A stretch of DNA of 64,000 bases from Williamsia phyllosphaerae (GCF_014635305.1 NZ_BMCS01000003.1:758800-822799); one strand, 5' to 3'; shown: positions 1 through 9,090, numbered from the stretch's first letter. Notes: generated from the letters alone by a model not told the origin. A program made the numbers and translations.

Positions 1-118
1 CACCCATCGAGTGTTCTCCCAACCTGCTGTCGACAACCGCACGAAGGCGCGGTCGGCCACCACCAATGTTATGACACGAACACGACCGCGCTCGATATGA
101 ATTCGACGCTACTCCCGC
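1..118. other. Intergenic; possible start of next minus-strand gene
   Basis: No complete gene fits here. On the minus strand an ATG lies at 6-4, preceded by a GGGAGAA-like ribosome binding site about 8 bases upstream, so a further minus-strand gene may begin at the very edge and run out of the window. In M. tuberculosis the gene after this MerR regulator encodes a DUF151 bifunctional nuclease. The two visible codons (ATG GG.) cannot confirm that. Confidence 0.35.
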
Positions 119-841
119 TCAGTCGAGCGCGTCGCGCACCGCGGCTTTGACCAGTTGGGTGTGCAGCGTGACCGAGAGTGCCGCGACCTCGCGGATCAGC
201 TCCTCGGCGCGATCTCGGGCGCCGGCGCCCTTGCTCTTGGCGATCGGGTTGGCGATCTGCGCGACGAGACCGGCCTCGCGGTCGGCGGAGACCTTGAACG
301 CCCGCAGGTGCCGGGCCTCGAGACCGAAATCGGCGAGCGCCGCGGCCGCCTCGACCAGACGGACGGCGTCCTCGTCGAAGAATCCACCGGGTCCCGCCGT
401 CAGGAGGCCGCTGCGCTGGAGCTCGGCGACAAACGCCGCGTCGGCGCCGGTGCGCTCGAGCAGGGTCTCGCGTGAGATCCGACCACCCGACCGCTCGAAG
501 TCGATGGCGGGCGCCACCCAGGATCGAGCCGAGGACAACAGCCGCGGCGTACCGGGGTCGACGCGCTCACCGCGGTCAATGGCCTCGAGTTGTTCCTTGA
601 TGACCTTGAGCGGCAGGTAACGATCGCGCTGGGCGGTGAGCACGAACCGCAACCGCTCACAATCGGCGTGGCTGAAACGTCGGTAGCCCGACGGTGAACG
701 CTCCGGGGTGATCAGCCCCTCCGCCTCGAGGAAACGGATCTTCGAGATGGTGACGTCGGGGAAGTCGCCCCGCAGACGATCGAGGACCGATCCGATGGAC
801 ATCGATCCTTCGTGTCGACCACCCGAGGACGGTGCGGTCAT
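119..841 (-). CDS. ftsR: MerR-family transcriptional regulator, FtsR-like
   Basis: A 240-residue MerR-type DNA-binding protein. The winged helix-turn-helix lies at about residues 20-60, with the typical recognition segment SPSGYRRF, followed by a linker and a C-terminal helical region unlike classical drug-binding MerR domains. Its place directly after garA matches Rv1828 of M. tuberculosis; the Corynebacterium counterpart FtsR activates ftsZ. The first ATG (841) is kept because the mycobacterial protein has a similar short extension before the MSIG segment, but ATG 802, just after GAAGGA, is possible. It starts 3 bases beyond the garA stop codon and is probably cotranscribed with it. The cell-division role is inferred from family and synteny. 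Confidence 0.85.
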   Translation of the reverse strand: MTAPSSGGRHEGSMSIGSVLDRLRGDFPDVTISKIRFLEAEGLITPERSPSGYRRFSHADCERLRFVLTAQRDRYLPLKVIKEQLEAIDRGERVDPGTPRLLSSARSWVAPAIDFERSGGRISRETLLERTGADAAFVAELQRSGLLTAGPGGFFDEDAVRLVEAAAALADFGLEARHLRAFKVSADREAGLVAQIANPIAKSKGAGARDRAEELIREVAALSVTLHTQLVKAAVRDALD

Positions 842-844
842 CGG

Positions 845-1300
845 TTAACCGGCGGCCTGGGATCCGTCGTCGTGCGGTCCGCTGAGGAAGACCAGACGGA
901 ACTTGCCGATCTGGACCTCGTCACCGTTCGCCAGCACAGCGGAATCGACCGGCTCGCGGTTGACGTAGGTGCCGTTGAGGCTGCCCACGTCGACGACCTG
1001 GAACTCGTTGTCGCCCAGACGGAACTCCGCGTGGCGACGGCTGACGGTGACGTCGTCGAGGAAGATGTCGCTGTCGGGGTGGCGACCGGCCGACGTGGTG
1101 GCCTGGTCCAGGAGAAAGCGCGAACCCGCGTTGGGGCCACGCTTTACCACGAGGAGAGCGGTTCCGGCCGAGAGGCGTTCGGCGCCGGTCTCGGAGGTCT
1201 CGGTCGAGCCTCCGTTGGCGTCGAGCTCCTTGATGAAGTCGGCGCGGAAGACCGAGGTCGTCTCCACCGGTGCCTGGAGGTCCTTGTCGTTGTCGCTCAC
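845..1300 (-). CDS. garA: FHA-domain metabolic regulator GarA/OdhI
   Basis: A 151-residue forkhead-associated protein. The N-terminal ETTSVF motif (residues 13-18) is the threonine pair phosphorylated by PknB/PknG-type kinases in GarA/OdhI. The FHA domain follows (about 55-140) with the conserved GRH, SRRH and NGTYVN elements. Unphosphorylated GarA inhibits 2-oxoglutarate dehydrogenase and modulates glutamate enzymes; phosphorylation makes its own FHA domain bind the tail and switches it off. The GTG start at 1300 is chosen because AAGGAG sits 6 bases upstream; an in-frame TTG at 1303 is too close. The gene has its own 280-base upstream gap, so it may have a promoter separate from gcvH. Confidence 0.95.
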   Translation of the reverse strand: MSDNDKDLQAPVETTSVFRADFIKELDANGGSTETSETGAERLSAGTALLVVKRGPNAGSRFLLDQATTSAGRHPDSDIFLDDVTVSRRHAEFRLGDNEFQVVDVGSLNGTYVNREPVDSAVLANGDEVQIGKFRLVFLSGPHDDGSQAAG

Positions 1301-1580
1301 CAATTCTCCTTAAGTGTTCCGTGCCCATCCGATGGTCTCGGGGTGGGACGCGATGGCCGGACTGCCGTGACGTGCCGACAGATCGTGACCATGGTGTTCG
1401 GGGTCGGTCTTGACTCTTCGATGTGGTGCTGTGGTCGCCGACGCCCAGCGGTCGTTGTCGGATCTCGCCGCGCCCCGACCGCTCGGTTCCACTGACCGTA
1501 CCCTGCCCTGCCGGGCGGAGACACCGCCGATCCTAACCGCTGACTGATGCGAAACATCGGCGGTCGCGGGACTCGGTGGA
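1301..1580. promoter_or_regulatory. Leader/promoter region of garA
   Basis: About 280 bases without a convincing gene between gcvH and garA. It contains an inverted repeat with 8-base arms (AGCGGTCG at 1447-1454, CGACCGCT at 1476-1483) around a 21-base spacer. This could be a gcvH terminator or a regulatory structure for garA. No sure -10 or -35 element is called. Confidence 0.4.
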
Positions 1581-1985
1581 TCAGCCCTCGATGACCGCGC
1601 GGTACGCGTCGGCGTCGAGCATGTCCTCGAGGACGACACCGAGATCGGTGCCCTCGGGAACGGCGATCTCGACCAGCCATCCGGCGCCGTACGGGTCGGA
1701 GTTGACCAGTTCGGGCGTGGCGTCGAGGTCGTCGTTGACGGCCGCGATGGATCCGTCGATGGGACCGAAGATGTCCGAGACGCTCTTGGTCGACTCGACC
1801 TCGGCGAACGACTCACCCTTGTCCACTGCGTCGTCGACGGCGGGCAGCTGCACGAACACCACGTCGCCGAGCTGATCCTGCGCGTAGGCGGTGATGCCGA
1901 TCCGGACCACGCCCGGCGCGGTCTGCTCGATCCACTCGTGTTCGACGGTGTAGCGCAGGTTTTCGGGCACCTCGATCTCAGTCAC
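1581..1985 (-). CDS. gcvH: Glycine cleavage system H protein
   Basis: A 134-residue lipoyl carrier protein that shuttles the aminomethyl group of glycine between the P, T and L proteins. The lipoylation site lies in ESTKSVSDIFGP, with lysine 67 as the expected modified residue, and the length fits the family. The GTG at 1985 gives the normal N-terminus (VTEIEVPENLRYT); the longer frame to 2024 would run into the end of the upstream phosphatidyltransferase gene and adds unrelated residues. The other gcv genes are not in the window. In mycobacteria gcvH sits in this same neighbourhood next to garA, away from gcvP and gcvT. Confidence 0.95.
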   Translation of the reverse strand: MTEIEVPENLRYTVEHEWIEQTAPGVVRIGITAYAQDQLGDVVFVQLPAVDDAVDKGESFAEVESTKSVSDIFGPIDGSIAAVNDDLDATPELVNSDPYGAGWLVEIAVPEGTDLGVVLEDMLDADAYRAVIEG

Positions 1986-1995
1986 GCGGAGAACC

Positions 1996-2610
1996 TTAGC
2001 GCGAATCGACCGTCGACATCCCACCGCCCGGTGGCATCTTCTGCATCACCAGGACGGTCTGTACCCAGTACTGCAGGAACGACCAGACGTACATGCCGGT
2101 ACCCCAGATCAGGAACGCCCAACCGATGGGTCGGAAGATGTCGCCGAGCACGCCGTCGAGCTGTCCACCGAGTATCAACGGGAATCCGTACATGAGGGCG
2201 AAGGTCGCGGCCTTGCCCACGTATGTCGACGGCAACGCGGTCAGTCCCCTGGTCCGCAGCAGCGGGACGCTAAGCAGTAGCAGGAGATCTCGGCCGATGA
2301 GGATCCCGATCAACCACCACGGGATGATCTCGCGCACTCCGAGCCCGATCGGGACGATGATCATGTAGATCCGGTCGGCCGCGGGGTCGAGGAGGGCACC
2401 GAGTTTCGACGACTGGTTCAGGAGTCTGGCCAGTTTCCCGTCGGCGTAGTCGGAGAACCCGGACACGAGCAGGACCACGAAGGCCCACCCGTCGGCCTTC
2501 TCCACCAGCAGGAGCCAGAGGAAGACCGGCACCAGCACCAGACGCAGGAAACTGAGTGCGTTGGGGATCGTCAGGACCCGGTCGGCGGACTGTTGCGCCT
2601 CTGCACTCAT
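1996..2610 (-). CDS. pgsA2: CDP-alcohol phosphatidyltransferase (PgsA2-like)
   Basis: A 204-residue integral membrane enzyme that transfers a phosphatidyl group from CDP-diacylglycerol to an alcohol. The full family signature D-x2-D-G-x2-A-R-x8-G-x3-D-x3-D is present, from D54 to D79. Several hydrophobic segments flank it (about 14-36, 42-52, 85-125, 130-155, 165-190). Its position beside secA2 corresponds to Rv1822. The acceptor alcohol cannot be read from the sequence; phosphatidylglycerophosphate or cardiolipin-type products are possible. It begins 28 bases after the secA2 stop codon and is probably cotranscribed. Confidence 0.88.
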   Translation of the reverse strand: MSAEAQQSADRVLTIPNALSFLRLVLVPVFLWLLLVEKADGWAFVVLLVSGFSDYADGKLARLLNQSSKLGALLDPAADRIYMIIVPIGLGVREIIPWWLIGILIGRDLLLLLSVPLLRTRGLTALPSTYVGKAATFALMYGFPLILGGQLDGVLGDIFRPIGWAFLIWGTGMYVWSFLQYWVQTVLVMQKMPPGGGMSTVDSR

Positions 2611-2638
2611 GCGCTCAGCCTGTCACAAGGGTCCGGTG

Positions 2639-5098
2639 TCAGCGGAAGATGCCGATGATGCCCTGCAGCGTCTTGGCGCCACCGCCCGCGAACGGGTTGT
2701 CGTGGACCATGTAGGTCCACGTGGTGGTGGTGCGACGCAGGTCGGCGCCCTCGAGGTCGACACCGTCGGCGGTGATCGTCGCCTCGCGGAACGTGGTGCG
2801 CGCGTTGTCCACCGCCTCCCCGGGCAGACGACCGAACTCGTCGAGGATCAGCTTGTGGAATTCGTCGAGCGGGCTCTGCCTGCCGATGGACCGCAGGTGG
2901 ATGCTGGCGCGGACGTCGGCGACGAAGGCCAGGTGGTCGGCCCACGCACGGTCGAGGTGGTAGAGCACGATCTCGCGCGCCGCCTGGACCAGGACATCGT
3001 GCGGCACCGGCCCGGCCGGGGCCTTGTCCTCGGTGGCCACCGCGGACTTGGTGATGGTCATCTCGGCGGCGTCGCCCGAGTCGGGGTCGGTCGCCGACGT
3101 CGCGTCGTCCGGCGCATCGGTGTCGGCGGCGCCCGCCGCCTTCTCGACGGAGGTGCCGGTCAGCTCCGCGTACCGCTCCGACTCGCTCGCCTTCAGTTCG
3201 TCGAGCGCGATCTCCGTGGTCAGTACCTCCATCCGGCGCTTGACCACGATGTCGCGCTGCTGGTTGACCAGCTTGTTGTAGCGCCAGGTGTTCGCGTGCA
3301 GTTCGAGCATGATGCCCTCGGCGACGCGCTGGGCCTGCTCAATCAGCTCGATCCCCTTCGCGCCCATCGAACCGTCCTCGGACTCGGACTCCGGGTCGCG
3401 CTTGAACGACAGGTTCCGGGTGACCACCGGGTCCTCGAGGCTGGAGAAGAACACCGAGCGGCCGGGGTCGCCCTGACGGCCCGCGCGGCCGCGCAGCTGG
3501 TTGTCGAGGCGTTCGGTGTCGTGACGTCCGGTGCCGACGACGCACAGTCCGCCGAGCTCGACGATCTGGTCACGGGCGCCGGTGGACTTGCCGTCCTTCT
3601 CGCCGCGCGAACCGCCGAGCTTGATGTCGGTGCCGCGACCGGCCATCTGTGTCGACACGGTGACGGCGTCGAGCGCACCGGCCTCGGCGATGATGGACGC
3701 CTCCTCGGCGTCGTTCTTCGCGTTCAGCACAACCGCTTTCACGCCGGCGCGGTCGAGCAGATACTCGAGCTCCTCGGATTCGGCGACGTCGTGGGTACCG
3801 ATGAGCACGGGCTGACCGGTCTCGTGGATCTCCTTGACGAACGCCACGACGGCCTCGGCCTTGTTGGCCTTGGTGTCGTAGACCCGGTCGGCCTCGTCGA
3901 TGCGGATGTTGTCGGTGTTCTGCGGGATCTGCGAGACCGCGAGTTCGTAGAACTGGCGGAACTGTTCGCCGGCCGCGAGCGCGGTGCCGGTCATGCCGCA
4001 CACCGTCGGGTAGCGGCCGATCAGCGCCTGGACGGTCATCGTATCGATGACCTCGCCGGAATCGGTCTGCGCCAGACCTTCTTTGAGCTCGACCGCGGCC
4101 TGCAGACCGTCGGGCCAGCGCTGCAGCTGGGCGACGCGGCCCCGTGAGGCGTTGATCAGGTGCACGCCGCCGTCACGGACGATGTAGTGCACGTCGCGCT
4201 CGGTGAGGATGTGCGCGTGCATCGCGATGTTGACGTGCACGAGGGTGGTGCCGACGTGCTCCTCGTCGTAGAGGTTGATGCCGCCGAGCTCGGCCTCGAT
4301 GAACTCCGCACCCTCGTCGGTGAGGAAGACGTTGCGGCCGTCGGTGTCGATCTCGTAGTGGTTGCGCTTGAGTTTGCCGACGGCGTCGTGGATCGGCTTG
4401 TCGGGCACCTCACCGGTGGTGGCGCCGGCCAGGATCAGCGGGACCAACGCCTCGTCGACGAGCACGGAATCCGCCTCGTCGATGATCGCGACATCGGGTC
4501 GGGGCGAGACGAGCTCGTCGGAGTGGGTGACGAGTTGGTCGCGCAGGACGTCGAAGCCGACCTCGTTGACCGAGCCGTAGGTGATGTCGGCGTCGTAGGC
4601 GGCCTTGCGTTCGGCGCGGGTCGACGCCTCGGAGACGAATCCGGTGGTGATGTCGAACAGCGTGAACAACGGCTTCATCTGGTTGGCGTCGCGGGTCGCG
4701 AGATAGTCGTTGACCGAGATGACGTGCACGCGGTGGCCCTGCAGCACGTAGCCGATCGCGGCGATCGCCCCGGCGAGCGTCTTGCCCTCACCGGTGGCCA
4801 TCTCCACGACGTCGGCCTCGAGCAGGCGGAGGGCTCCCTGCAGCTGCACGTCGAACGGGCGCATGTCGAGGGTGCGTTCGCCTGCCTCGCGGGCGAGCGC
4901 CAGGAACTTCGCGCGGTCGGTGCCCGCAGGATCGGTGATGTCGAGCTTCTCGGCGGCGGCCGCGAACTCGGAGTCGGCCAGACCGGCGGCCCACGTGTCG
5001 TGCTCGGTCGATTCCTTGATCAAGGTGATCGATTTCGACTGATTCCGCGACGATTGCGCTCCCAGAGCGCGCCACATCCTGTTCGAGAGCTTTCCCAC
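2639..5098 (-). CDS. secA2: Accessory preprotein translocase ATPase SecA2
   Basis: An 819-residue SecA-family motor ATPase at the cytoplasmic face of SecYEG. Walker A is TGEGKTL (residues 102-108), Walker B is within DEADSVLVDEA, and the helicase motif GRAGRQGDPG is intact. It is shorter than SecA1 and lacks the C-terminal zinc-binding tail; the ending WTYMVHDNP matches mycobacterial SecA2. The start is GTG 5098, with GAGGAG 9 bases upstream; the frame stays open to 5770, but that extension runs antisense into the next gene and has no family character. An acidic, low-complexity insertion at about residues 650-705 is unusual. It heads the pgsA2-gcvH-garA-ftsR series. Confidence 0.95.
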   Translation of the reverse strand: MGKLSNRMWRALGAQSSRNQSKSITLIKESTEHDTWAAGLADSEFAAAAEKLDITDPAGTDRAKFLALAREAGERTLDMRPFDVQLQGALRLLEADVVEMATGEGKTLAGAIAAIGYVLQGHRVHVISVNDYLATRDANQMKPLFTLFDITTGFVSEASTRAERKAAYDADITYGSVNEVGFDVLRDQLVTHSDELVSPRPDVAIIDEADSVLVDEALVPLILAGATTGEVPDKPIHDAVGKLKRNHYEIDTDGRNVFLTDEGAEFIEAELGGINLYDEEHVGTTLVHVNIAMHAHILTERDVHYIVRDGGVHLINASRGRVAQLQRWPDGLQAAVELKEGLAQTDSGEVIDTMTVQALIGRYPTVCGMTGTALAAGEQFRQFYELAVSQIPQNTDNIRIDEADRVYDTKANKAEAVVAFVKEIHETGQPVLIGTHDVAESEELEYLLDRAGVKAVVLNAKNDAEEASIIAEAGALDAVTVSTQMAGRGTDIKLGGSRGEKDGKSTGARDQIVELGGLCVVGTGRHDTERLDNQLRGRAGRQGDPGRSVFFSSLEDPVVTRNLSFKRDPESESEDGSMGAKGIELIEQAQRVAEGIMLELHANTWRYNKLVNQQRDIVVKRRMEVLTTEIALDELKASESERYAELTGTSVEKAAGAADTDAPDDATSATDPDSGDAAEMTITKSAVATEDKAPAGPVPHDVLVQAAREIVLYHLDRAWADHLAFVADVRASIHLRSIGRQSPLDEFHKLILDEFGRLPGEAVDNARTTFREATITADGVDLEGADLRRTTTTWTYMVHDNPFAGGGAKTLQGIIGIFR

Positions 5099-5164
5099 CG
5101 CGCCGAACTCCTCACTGTCGTCGAACCGGCGTGTCCGCCGGTCAGCGTGATCTACCGTACGCGG

Positions 5165-6658
5165 ATGAGTCGGCGGACAATCTTCGTCCTCCGCGCTGTT
5201 GGCGCGGGCGCCCTCGTGGCGTGCGGGATCGGACTCGGTGCGAACAACGGCTGGCTGATGGCGCTGATCGTCGGGGTGCCCCTGATCGTCAGCGGGTTCG
5301 TCGTCGCGCCCCGTCCGAGTCGGGTCAGCGAACTGCCGGTGTGGTCGCAGGCCAGACCAGGGGTCGAGGCGCAGGTGGGAGCGCTCACACGAAGCACGCT
5401 CGGCGATGTCGACCGCCAGCCCTGCCTGATCACCGCGACGGTGTCGCCCGCCGACGACATCCCGTACGAGGCTCGCTGGCTCGCCTCCATGACGCGGTCG
5501 GACGTGACCGCTCTGCTCGACGCACCGCACGTCGAGCTCCCCGACTCCGTGGTCCCGCCCCGCGAACCGACCACCCCCGAGTTCGACGACGTGCCCGGCC
5601 GACGTGCGCTGATGTACCCGGCGGCCACGGTCGCGGTACTGATCGCGCTTCTCGTCCTCGTGCCCGCGTCGATGTGGCGCGTCGACGTCTCGGCGGACTC
5701 CAGCTCGAGATCGGGCGGCGGTTCGACCGGGAGGGTGTCCACCGGACAACTGGCGTCGGCGATGGAGCACGCAAGGACCCTGTCCCCGACCGCGGCCGGG
5801 AACATCCTGCAGATCAGTCTCGCCGCGGGGGGTAGCGACCGGATCAACGTGTTCCTACCGGACACGGGCCAGATCGTGTCGGCCTACCGGAGCTCCGGCT
5901 CGTGGCGCGATCAACCGCCCGCCGAGACTCGATTGCGTGGCGCGGACGCGTTCCCGCTCACTGATCTGGATCCGTTCGACCTGGACGCGGTGTCCGCGGC
6001 GATGACCGGTGACGGGGAGCGTCTCCTGAACCTGGAGATCAAGCGCACGGCTCCCGAGGAGATCCCGCTGGCAACCGCGAAGGTCGGTCCTGACGTGTTC
6101 GATCAGCGGACCGTGCAGGCACGCCTGACCGGCGAGGTGGCCGAGTCGTTCGATCCCGGTGATCTCGCGGTATCGATGCGGATCGCCGCCGACGCGATCC
6201 GCGCGGCGAAGCTCCCGACCAGCGCACCGGTCCTCACCCGCTTCGAGATCCGCGGCACCCGAGAGGGGACGCCGATCATGCGCGCCGGATCCATCCAGAA
6301 CTCCGGTGGAGTGCTGATCGAGTACTCGACCGAGACGACCACCGGTTCGGTCGTCGTCCGGCCCGGCGAGTTCCCCTCGATGCCCAGCCCGCCGTACGAG
6401 AACAAGGCGGGCCGGCTGCCCCGGGGCGCCGCGGCGTTCGACCAACTCTCCGCGGCGACCTTCGCCCGCATCCGCGACGACGCGATGCGTCGGGGCGGTG
6501 TCGCGGCGTTCGACCGGACCGCCGTCGACCTCCAGGTCACCCAGGGCCGGTCGGATGACGACTACGGCCCCGTCGTCTACGCGGCGGTCGGCCCGTCCCC
6601 GGGATCCGAGGGCACCTACGGCCTCGACGGCGCCTTCCTGCGCGCTCAGCTGTACTGA
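5165..6658 (+). CDS. Uncharacterised membrane protein
   Basis: A 497-residue protein I do not recognise. It has two hydrophobic segments near the N-terminus (about residues 5-48, the second ending at FVVAPRPSR) and a third at about 146-168. A glycine/serine-rich stretch follows, then a large soluble domain of about 320 residues that probably lies outside the membrane. The start is the ATG at 5165; the open frame upstream is only antisense to secA2. It is divergent from secA2 with 66 bases between the starts, and converges with another unknown membrane protein ending 3 bases away. No function is proposed. Confidence 0.75.
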   Translation: MSRRTIFVLRAVGAGALVACGIGLGANNGWLMALIVGVPLIVSGFVVAPRPSRVSELPVWSQARPGVEAQVGALTRSTLGDVDRQPCLITATVSPADDIPYEARWLASMTRSDVTALLDAPHVELPDSVVPPREPTTPEFDDVPGRRALMYPAATVAVLIALLVLVPASMWRVDVSADSSSRSGGGSTGRVSTGQLASAMEHARTLSPTAAGNILQISLAAGGSDRINVFLPDTGQIVSAYRSSGSWRDQPPAETRLRGADAFPLTDLDPFDLDAVSAAMTGDGERLLNLEIKRTAPEEIPLATAKVGPDVFDQRTVQARLTGEVAESFDPGDLAVSMRIAADAIRAAKLPTSAPVLTRFEIRGTREGTPIMRAGSIQNSGGVLIEYSTETTTGSVVVRPGEFPSMPSPPYENKAGRLPRGAAAFDQLSAATFARIRDDAMRRGGVAAFDRTAVDLQVTQGRSDDDYGPVVYAAVGPSPGSEGTYGLDGAFLRAQLY

Positions 6659-6660
6659 GA

Positions 6661-7548
6661 TCAGTCGGCGGTGTCGGTGAGGCACCGCTGCCACGCCTCG
6701 CGGAGCGCGAAGACCGATCGTTGGTATCGGTCCGCGTAGTCGCGGTCGTCGGGAAACCTGTCGGTGCGCAATGCCTCGGCGGCGTCCATGGCCTCCTGGA
6801 ACCGCGCGACGGCGGGACGGGTCACGTCGGTGACGGTCGGTGACCGCAGCGCGAGGTCGGTGTCGAGTTCGTACGGCGCGTACTCCGACATCACCGCGTC
6901 GTGCATGCGGGTCGCGGCCTCCCAGAGGCGTTCCGCGGCGTCGTCGGTACCCGCGTCCGCGACACGGGCGATCCGCGGACCCGACGCCGCGGTGGGCGTG
7001 TCGACGACGATGTGCCGACGCGGCACGAGCGCGACGAGTCGGGCGGCGACCTCCTGCGCGGCGGGATCGGATCCCATGACCGCCACCTGCCACCGATCCA
7101 CCACCTCGTCCGCGTCGGGCGCGGTGTCGAGACGGGCGACCTCGAGCTGGAGATAGCCACAGCCCTTCACCGTCAGCCGCCGGGCCGATGAGCCGCGCAT
7201 CGATGAGGTCGACGTGGCGACCGCGCCGCCCGGGGCGACCGATCGCAGGCGAGCGACCGCGATCTCCTCGATGGTGACGTCCTCGTTGCCGAGGTAGATC
7301 CACTCGTCATCGACGGTGAGGATCACTGCACCGCGGCTCAGTTGCCGTCCGACCGCCGCGACCGCGATGCTGCCCACGACCGCACCCGCCACGACGCCGA
7401 CCACCAGTGACGAGTCGACACGCAGGGCCCGCAGGATCACCAGTGCGCCCAGGCCGACGGCGAGCAACGCCACCGCGACCGCCGCGGCGACCCGATGTCC
7501 CACACCCAGATACTCGGTGCGTGCGGTGACCGGGATCGACGCGGACAC
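6661..7548 (-). CDS. Uncharacterised membrane-anchored protein
   Basis: A 295-residue protein of unknown function. Two transmembrane helices lie at about residues 17-41 and 47-66, followed by a soluble domain with the short segment DDEWIYLGNEDVTIEEI, reminiscent of PH-like or DUF-type membrane-associated domains, and a charged helical C-terminus. It sits tail-to-tail with the other unknown membrane protein (2-base gap). The next upstream gene on the same strand is the hydrolase starting at 8463, whose stop is 6 bases before this start, so the two could be coexpressed. Confidence 0.7.
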   Translation of the reverse strand: MSASIPVTARTEYLGVGHRVAAAVAVALLAVGLGALVILRALRVDSSLVVGVVAGAVVGSIAVAAVGRQLSRGAVILTVDDEWIYLGNEDVTIEEIAVARLRSVAPGGAVATSTSSMRGSSARRLTVKGCGYLQLEVARLDTAPDADEVVDRWQVAVMGSDPAAQEVAARLVALVPRRHIVVDTPTAASGPRIARVADAGTDDAAERLWEAATRMHDAVMSEYAPYELDTDLALRSPTVTDVTRPAVARFQEAMDAAEALRTDRFPDDRDYADRYQRSVFALREAWQRCLTDTAD

Positions 7549-7554
7549 GGCGAG

Positions 7555-8463
7555 TCAGACCGCGAGTTGCTCGTCGAGGAAGTCGACGTAGTCGGCGATG
7601 GCCTGCTCGAACGGCTCGCCGACGTAGATGTCGAAATGCCCGACCGGGTAACGCTTCACGGTCCCGCGGCGGGCCTGCGCGGCGTACTTCAGTGTCGGTC
7701 CGGCCGGCGCGACGGTGTCGTTGTCACACACCCCGAACAGCACGGGGGCGGTGATGTCGCGCACGCGACGTCCGGGACGTTCGAGCGGGACCGAGAGGCC
7801 GAAGCTCGCCGTCACCGCGTTGGAGAACTCCATGCCGTCGGGGACGATGCCCAGGTAACCGTCCATCACGTCCGGCGCGTTCATCAGGGCGGTCTCGCCG
7901 GGATGGCCCGCGAGCGGGACCAGCACGCGCGACCGATGGGTGACCGCCGCGACCAGATCGCGGACCGCCAACACGCTCAGCCGCATCGACGCCCCAAGCC
8001 CCTGGATCTTCGACGACGCGATGCCGTCGGTGAACGGGCACTGGGAGATCACCGCGGCGATGCGATGGTCCTCCGCGGCGACGGCTAGCACGTGCCCCCC
8101 ACCGAAAGACGACCCGAAGATCGCGACCCGGTCGGGGTCGATGCCGGGCAGCGACCGCGCGTGGTCGATCGCTGCGTGCCAGTCGGCGCGTTGCTTCTTG
8201 ATGTCGAGGAGTTGCCGCGGCGACCCCTCGCTGGCCCCGAAATGCCGGTAGTCGAAGACCAGGGCCGCATACCCGGCGTCCACGAATCGCTCGGCGAACG
8301 CATCGAGCCGCATCTCCTTCACGGCTCCGAGGCCATGGCCGAGCACCACGATGGGCCGGTCGGAAGCAGTGTCGGTGGTCTCGTCGGCGTCGGGGCGATA
8401 CAGCCACGCCGCGCAGCGATCCGTCCCCGAAGTGAATCCGACATCCTCACGCGTATGTGTCAT
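7555..8463 (-). CDS. Alpha/beta hydrolase (dienelactone-hydrolase-like)
   Basis: A 302-residue alpha/beta-hydrolase-fold enzyme. The oxyanion-hole segment GHGLGAVKE is at about 43-50. The nucleophile elbow is GSSFG (117-121), with serine 119 as nucleophile. An acid is expected in VCDNDTVAP (about 243-251) and the catalytic histidine in VGHFDIY (about 275). There is no signal peptide, so it is cytoplasmic. The substrate is unknown; this subgroup includes esterases, acyltransferases and peptidase-like enzymes. The 6-base gap to the following membrane-protein gene suggests cotranscription. Confidence 0.85.
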   Translation of the reverse strand: MTHTREDVGFTSGTDRCAAWLYRPDADETTDTASDRPIVVLGHGLGAVKEMRLDAFAERFVDAGYAALVFDYRHFGASEGSPRQLLDIKKQRADWHAAIDHARSLPGIDPDRVAIFGSSFGGGHVLAVAAEDHRIAAVISQCPFTDGIASSKIQGLGASMRLSVLAVRDLVAAVTHRSRVLVPLAGHPGETALMNAPDVMDGYLGIVPDGMEFSNAVTASFGLSVPLERPGRRVRDITAPVLFGVCDNDTVAPAGPTLKYAAQARRGTVKRYPVGHFDIYVGEPFEQAIADYVDFLDEQLAV

Positions 8464-8532
8464 GCGGGCAATTATGCGGGTCGACCCGTCACCCAGTGAC
8501 GGTTCCCACGGCAGAGGGCCACCGCCATCGGC

Positions 8533-9090
8533 TCACGGCTGCGGCAGCGAGGCCATCCCGCGCAGGTAGCGCCCGGCGACGAACTTCTGCGCCAGTGGTC
8601 CGAGTGGGCCGGCCACAGTGGTCAACCGACTGCCCGACCGGGAGAACGCCGCGACGCCGAACACGACTGTGTCGTCGTCTCGGTGCTCGACGGCGAACAA
8701 TTCCTCGCCCAGCTCCGGATGGCCCGGCAGGGTCCCGTAGGCGAACCCGGCATGGCGCGGCTCGTCGACCACGTAGACCACCCGGGCCGGGGCGTGGATG
8801 CGGACGGGCCCGACGCCGATGGCCAGTCGCGCGACAGTGCCCTCGACCACCGTTGCGTCCGTGGTCGCGACGGCGATGCCTGCGCGCAGTTGCACCTGCC
8901 AGGTCATGATGGCGCGGGCGCACTGGACGAACCGGTCGTGGCCGGTACCGATCGCGGTCTCGCGTCGCTGGTGGTGGTAGCCCGACGGCATCTCGCCGCG
9001 GGTCGCACCGACCTCGAAATAGGTGTAGCCGCTCGCGCGCAGCTGCGACGCCGTGGTCGGATCGAGCGGGGTGACGGCATCGGTGCGCAT
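8533..9090 (-). CDS. DUF1990 family protein
   Basis: A 185-residue protein resembling the DUF1990 family, cytoplasmic and without membrane segments. Recognisable features are the YTYFEVGATRGEMPSGYHH opening and the C-terminal segment SRSGSRLTTVAGPLGPLAQ, which resembles START/SRPBCC-like ligand-binding folds. ATG 9090 is used; the open frame extends to 9363 but that part only shadows the mug gene. Function unknown. Its start lies 19 bases downstream of the mug stop codon on the same strand, so the two may form a small transcription unit. Confidence 0.75.
   Translation of the reverse strand: MRTDAVTPLDPTTASQLRASGYTYFEVGATRGEMPSGYHHQRRETAIGTGHDRFVQCARAIMTWQVQLRAGIAVATTDATVVEGTVARLAIGVGPVRIHAPARVVYVVDEPRHAGFAYGTLPGHPELGEELFAVEHRDDDTVVFGVAAFSRSGSRLTTVAGPLGPLAQKFVAGRYLRGMASLPQP

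Noticed and set aside
2561..4147. 528-residue plus-strand frame opposite secA2
   Set aside because: Antisense shadow of SecA2, Val/Gly/Asp-rich without motifs.
5099..5770. N-terminal extension of secA2
   Set aside because: It is antisense to the gene at 5165, has no SecA similarity, and GTG 5098 has a good ribosome binding site.
5855..7303. 482-residue minus-strand frame spanning the two unknown membrane genes
   Set aside because: Arg/Gly-rich out-of-phase translation crossing two better-supported convergent genes.
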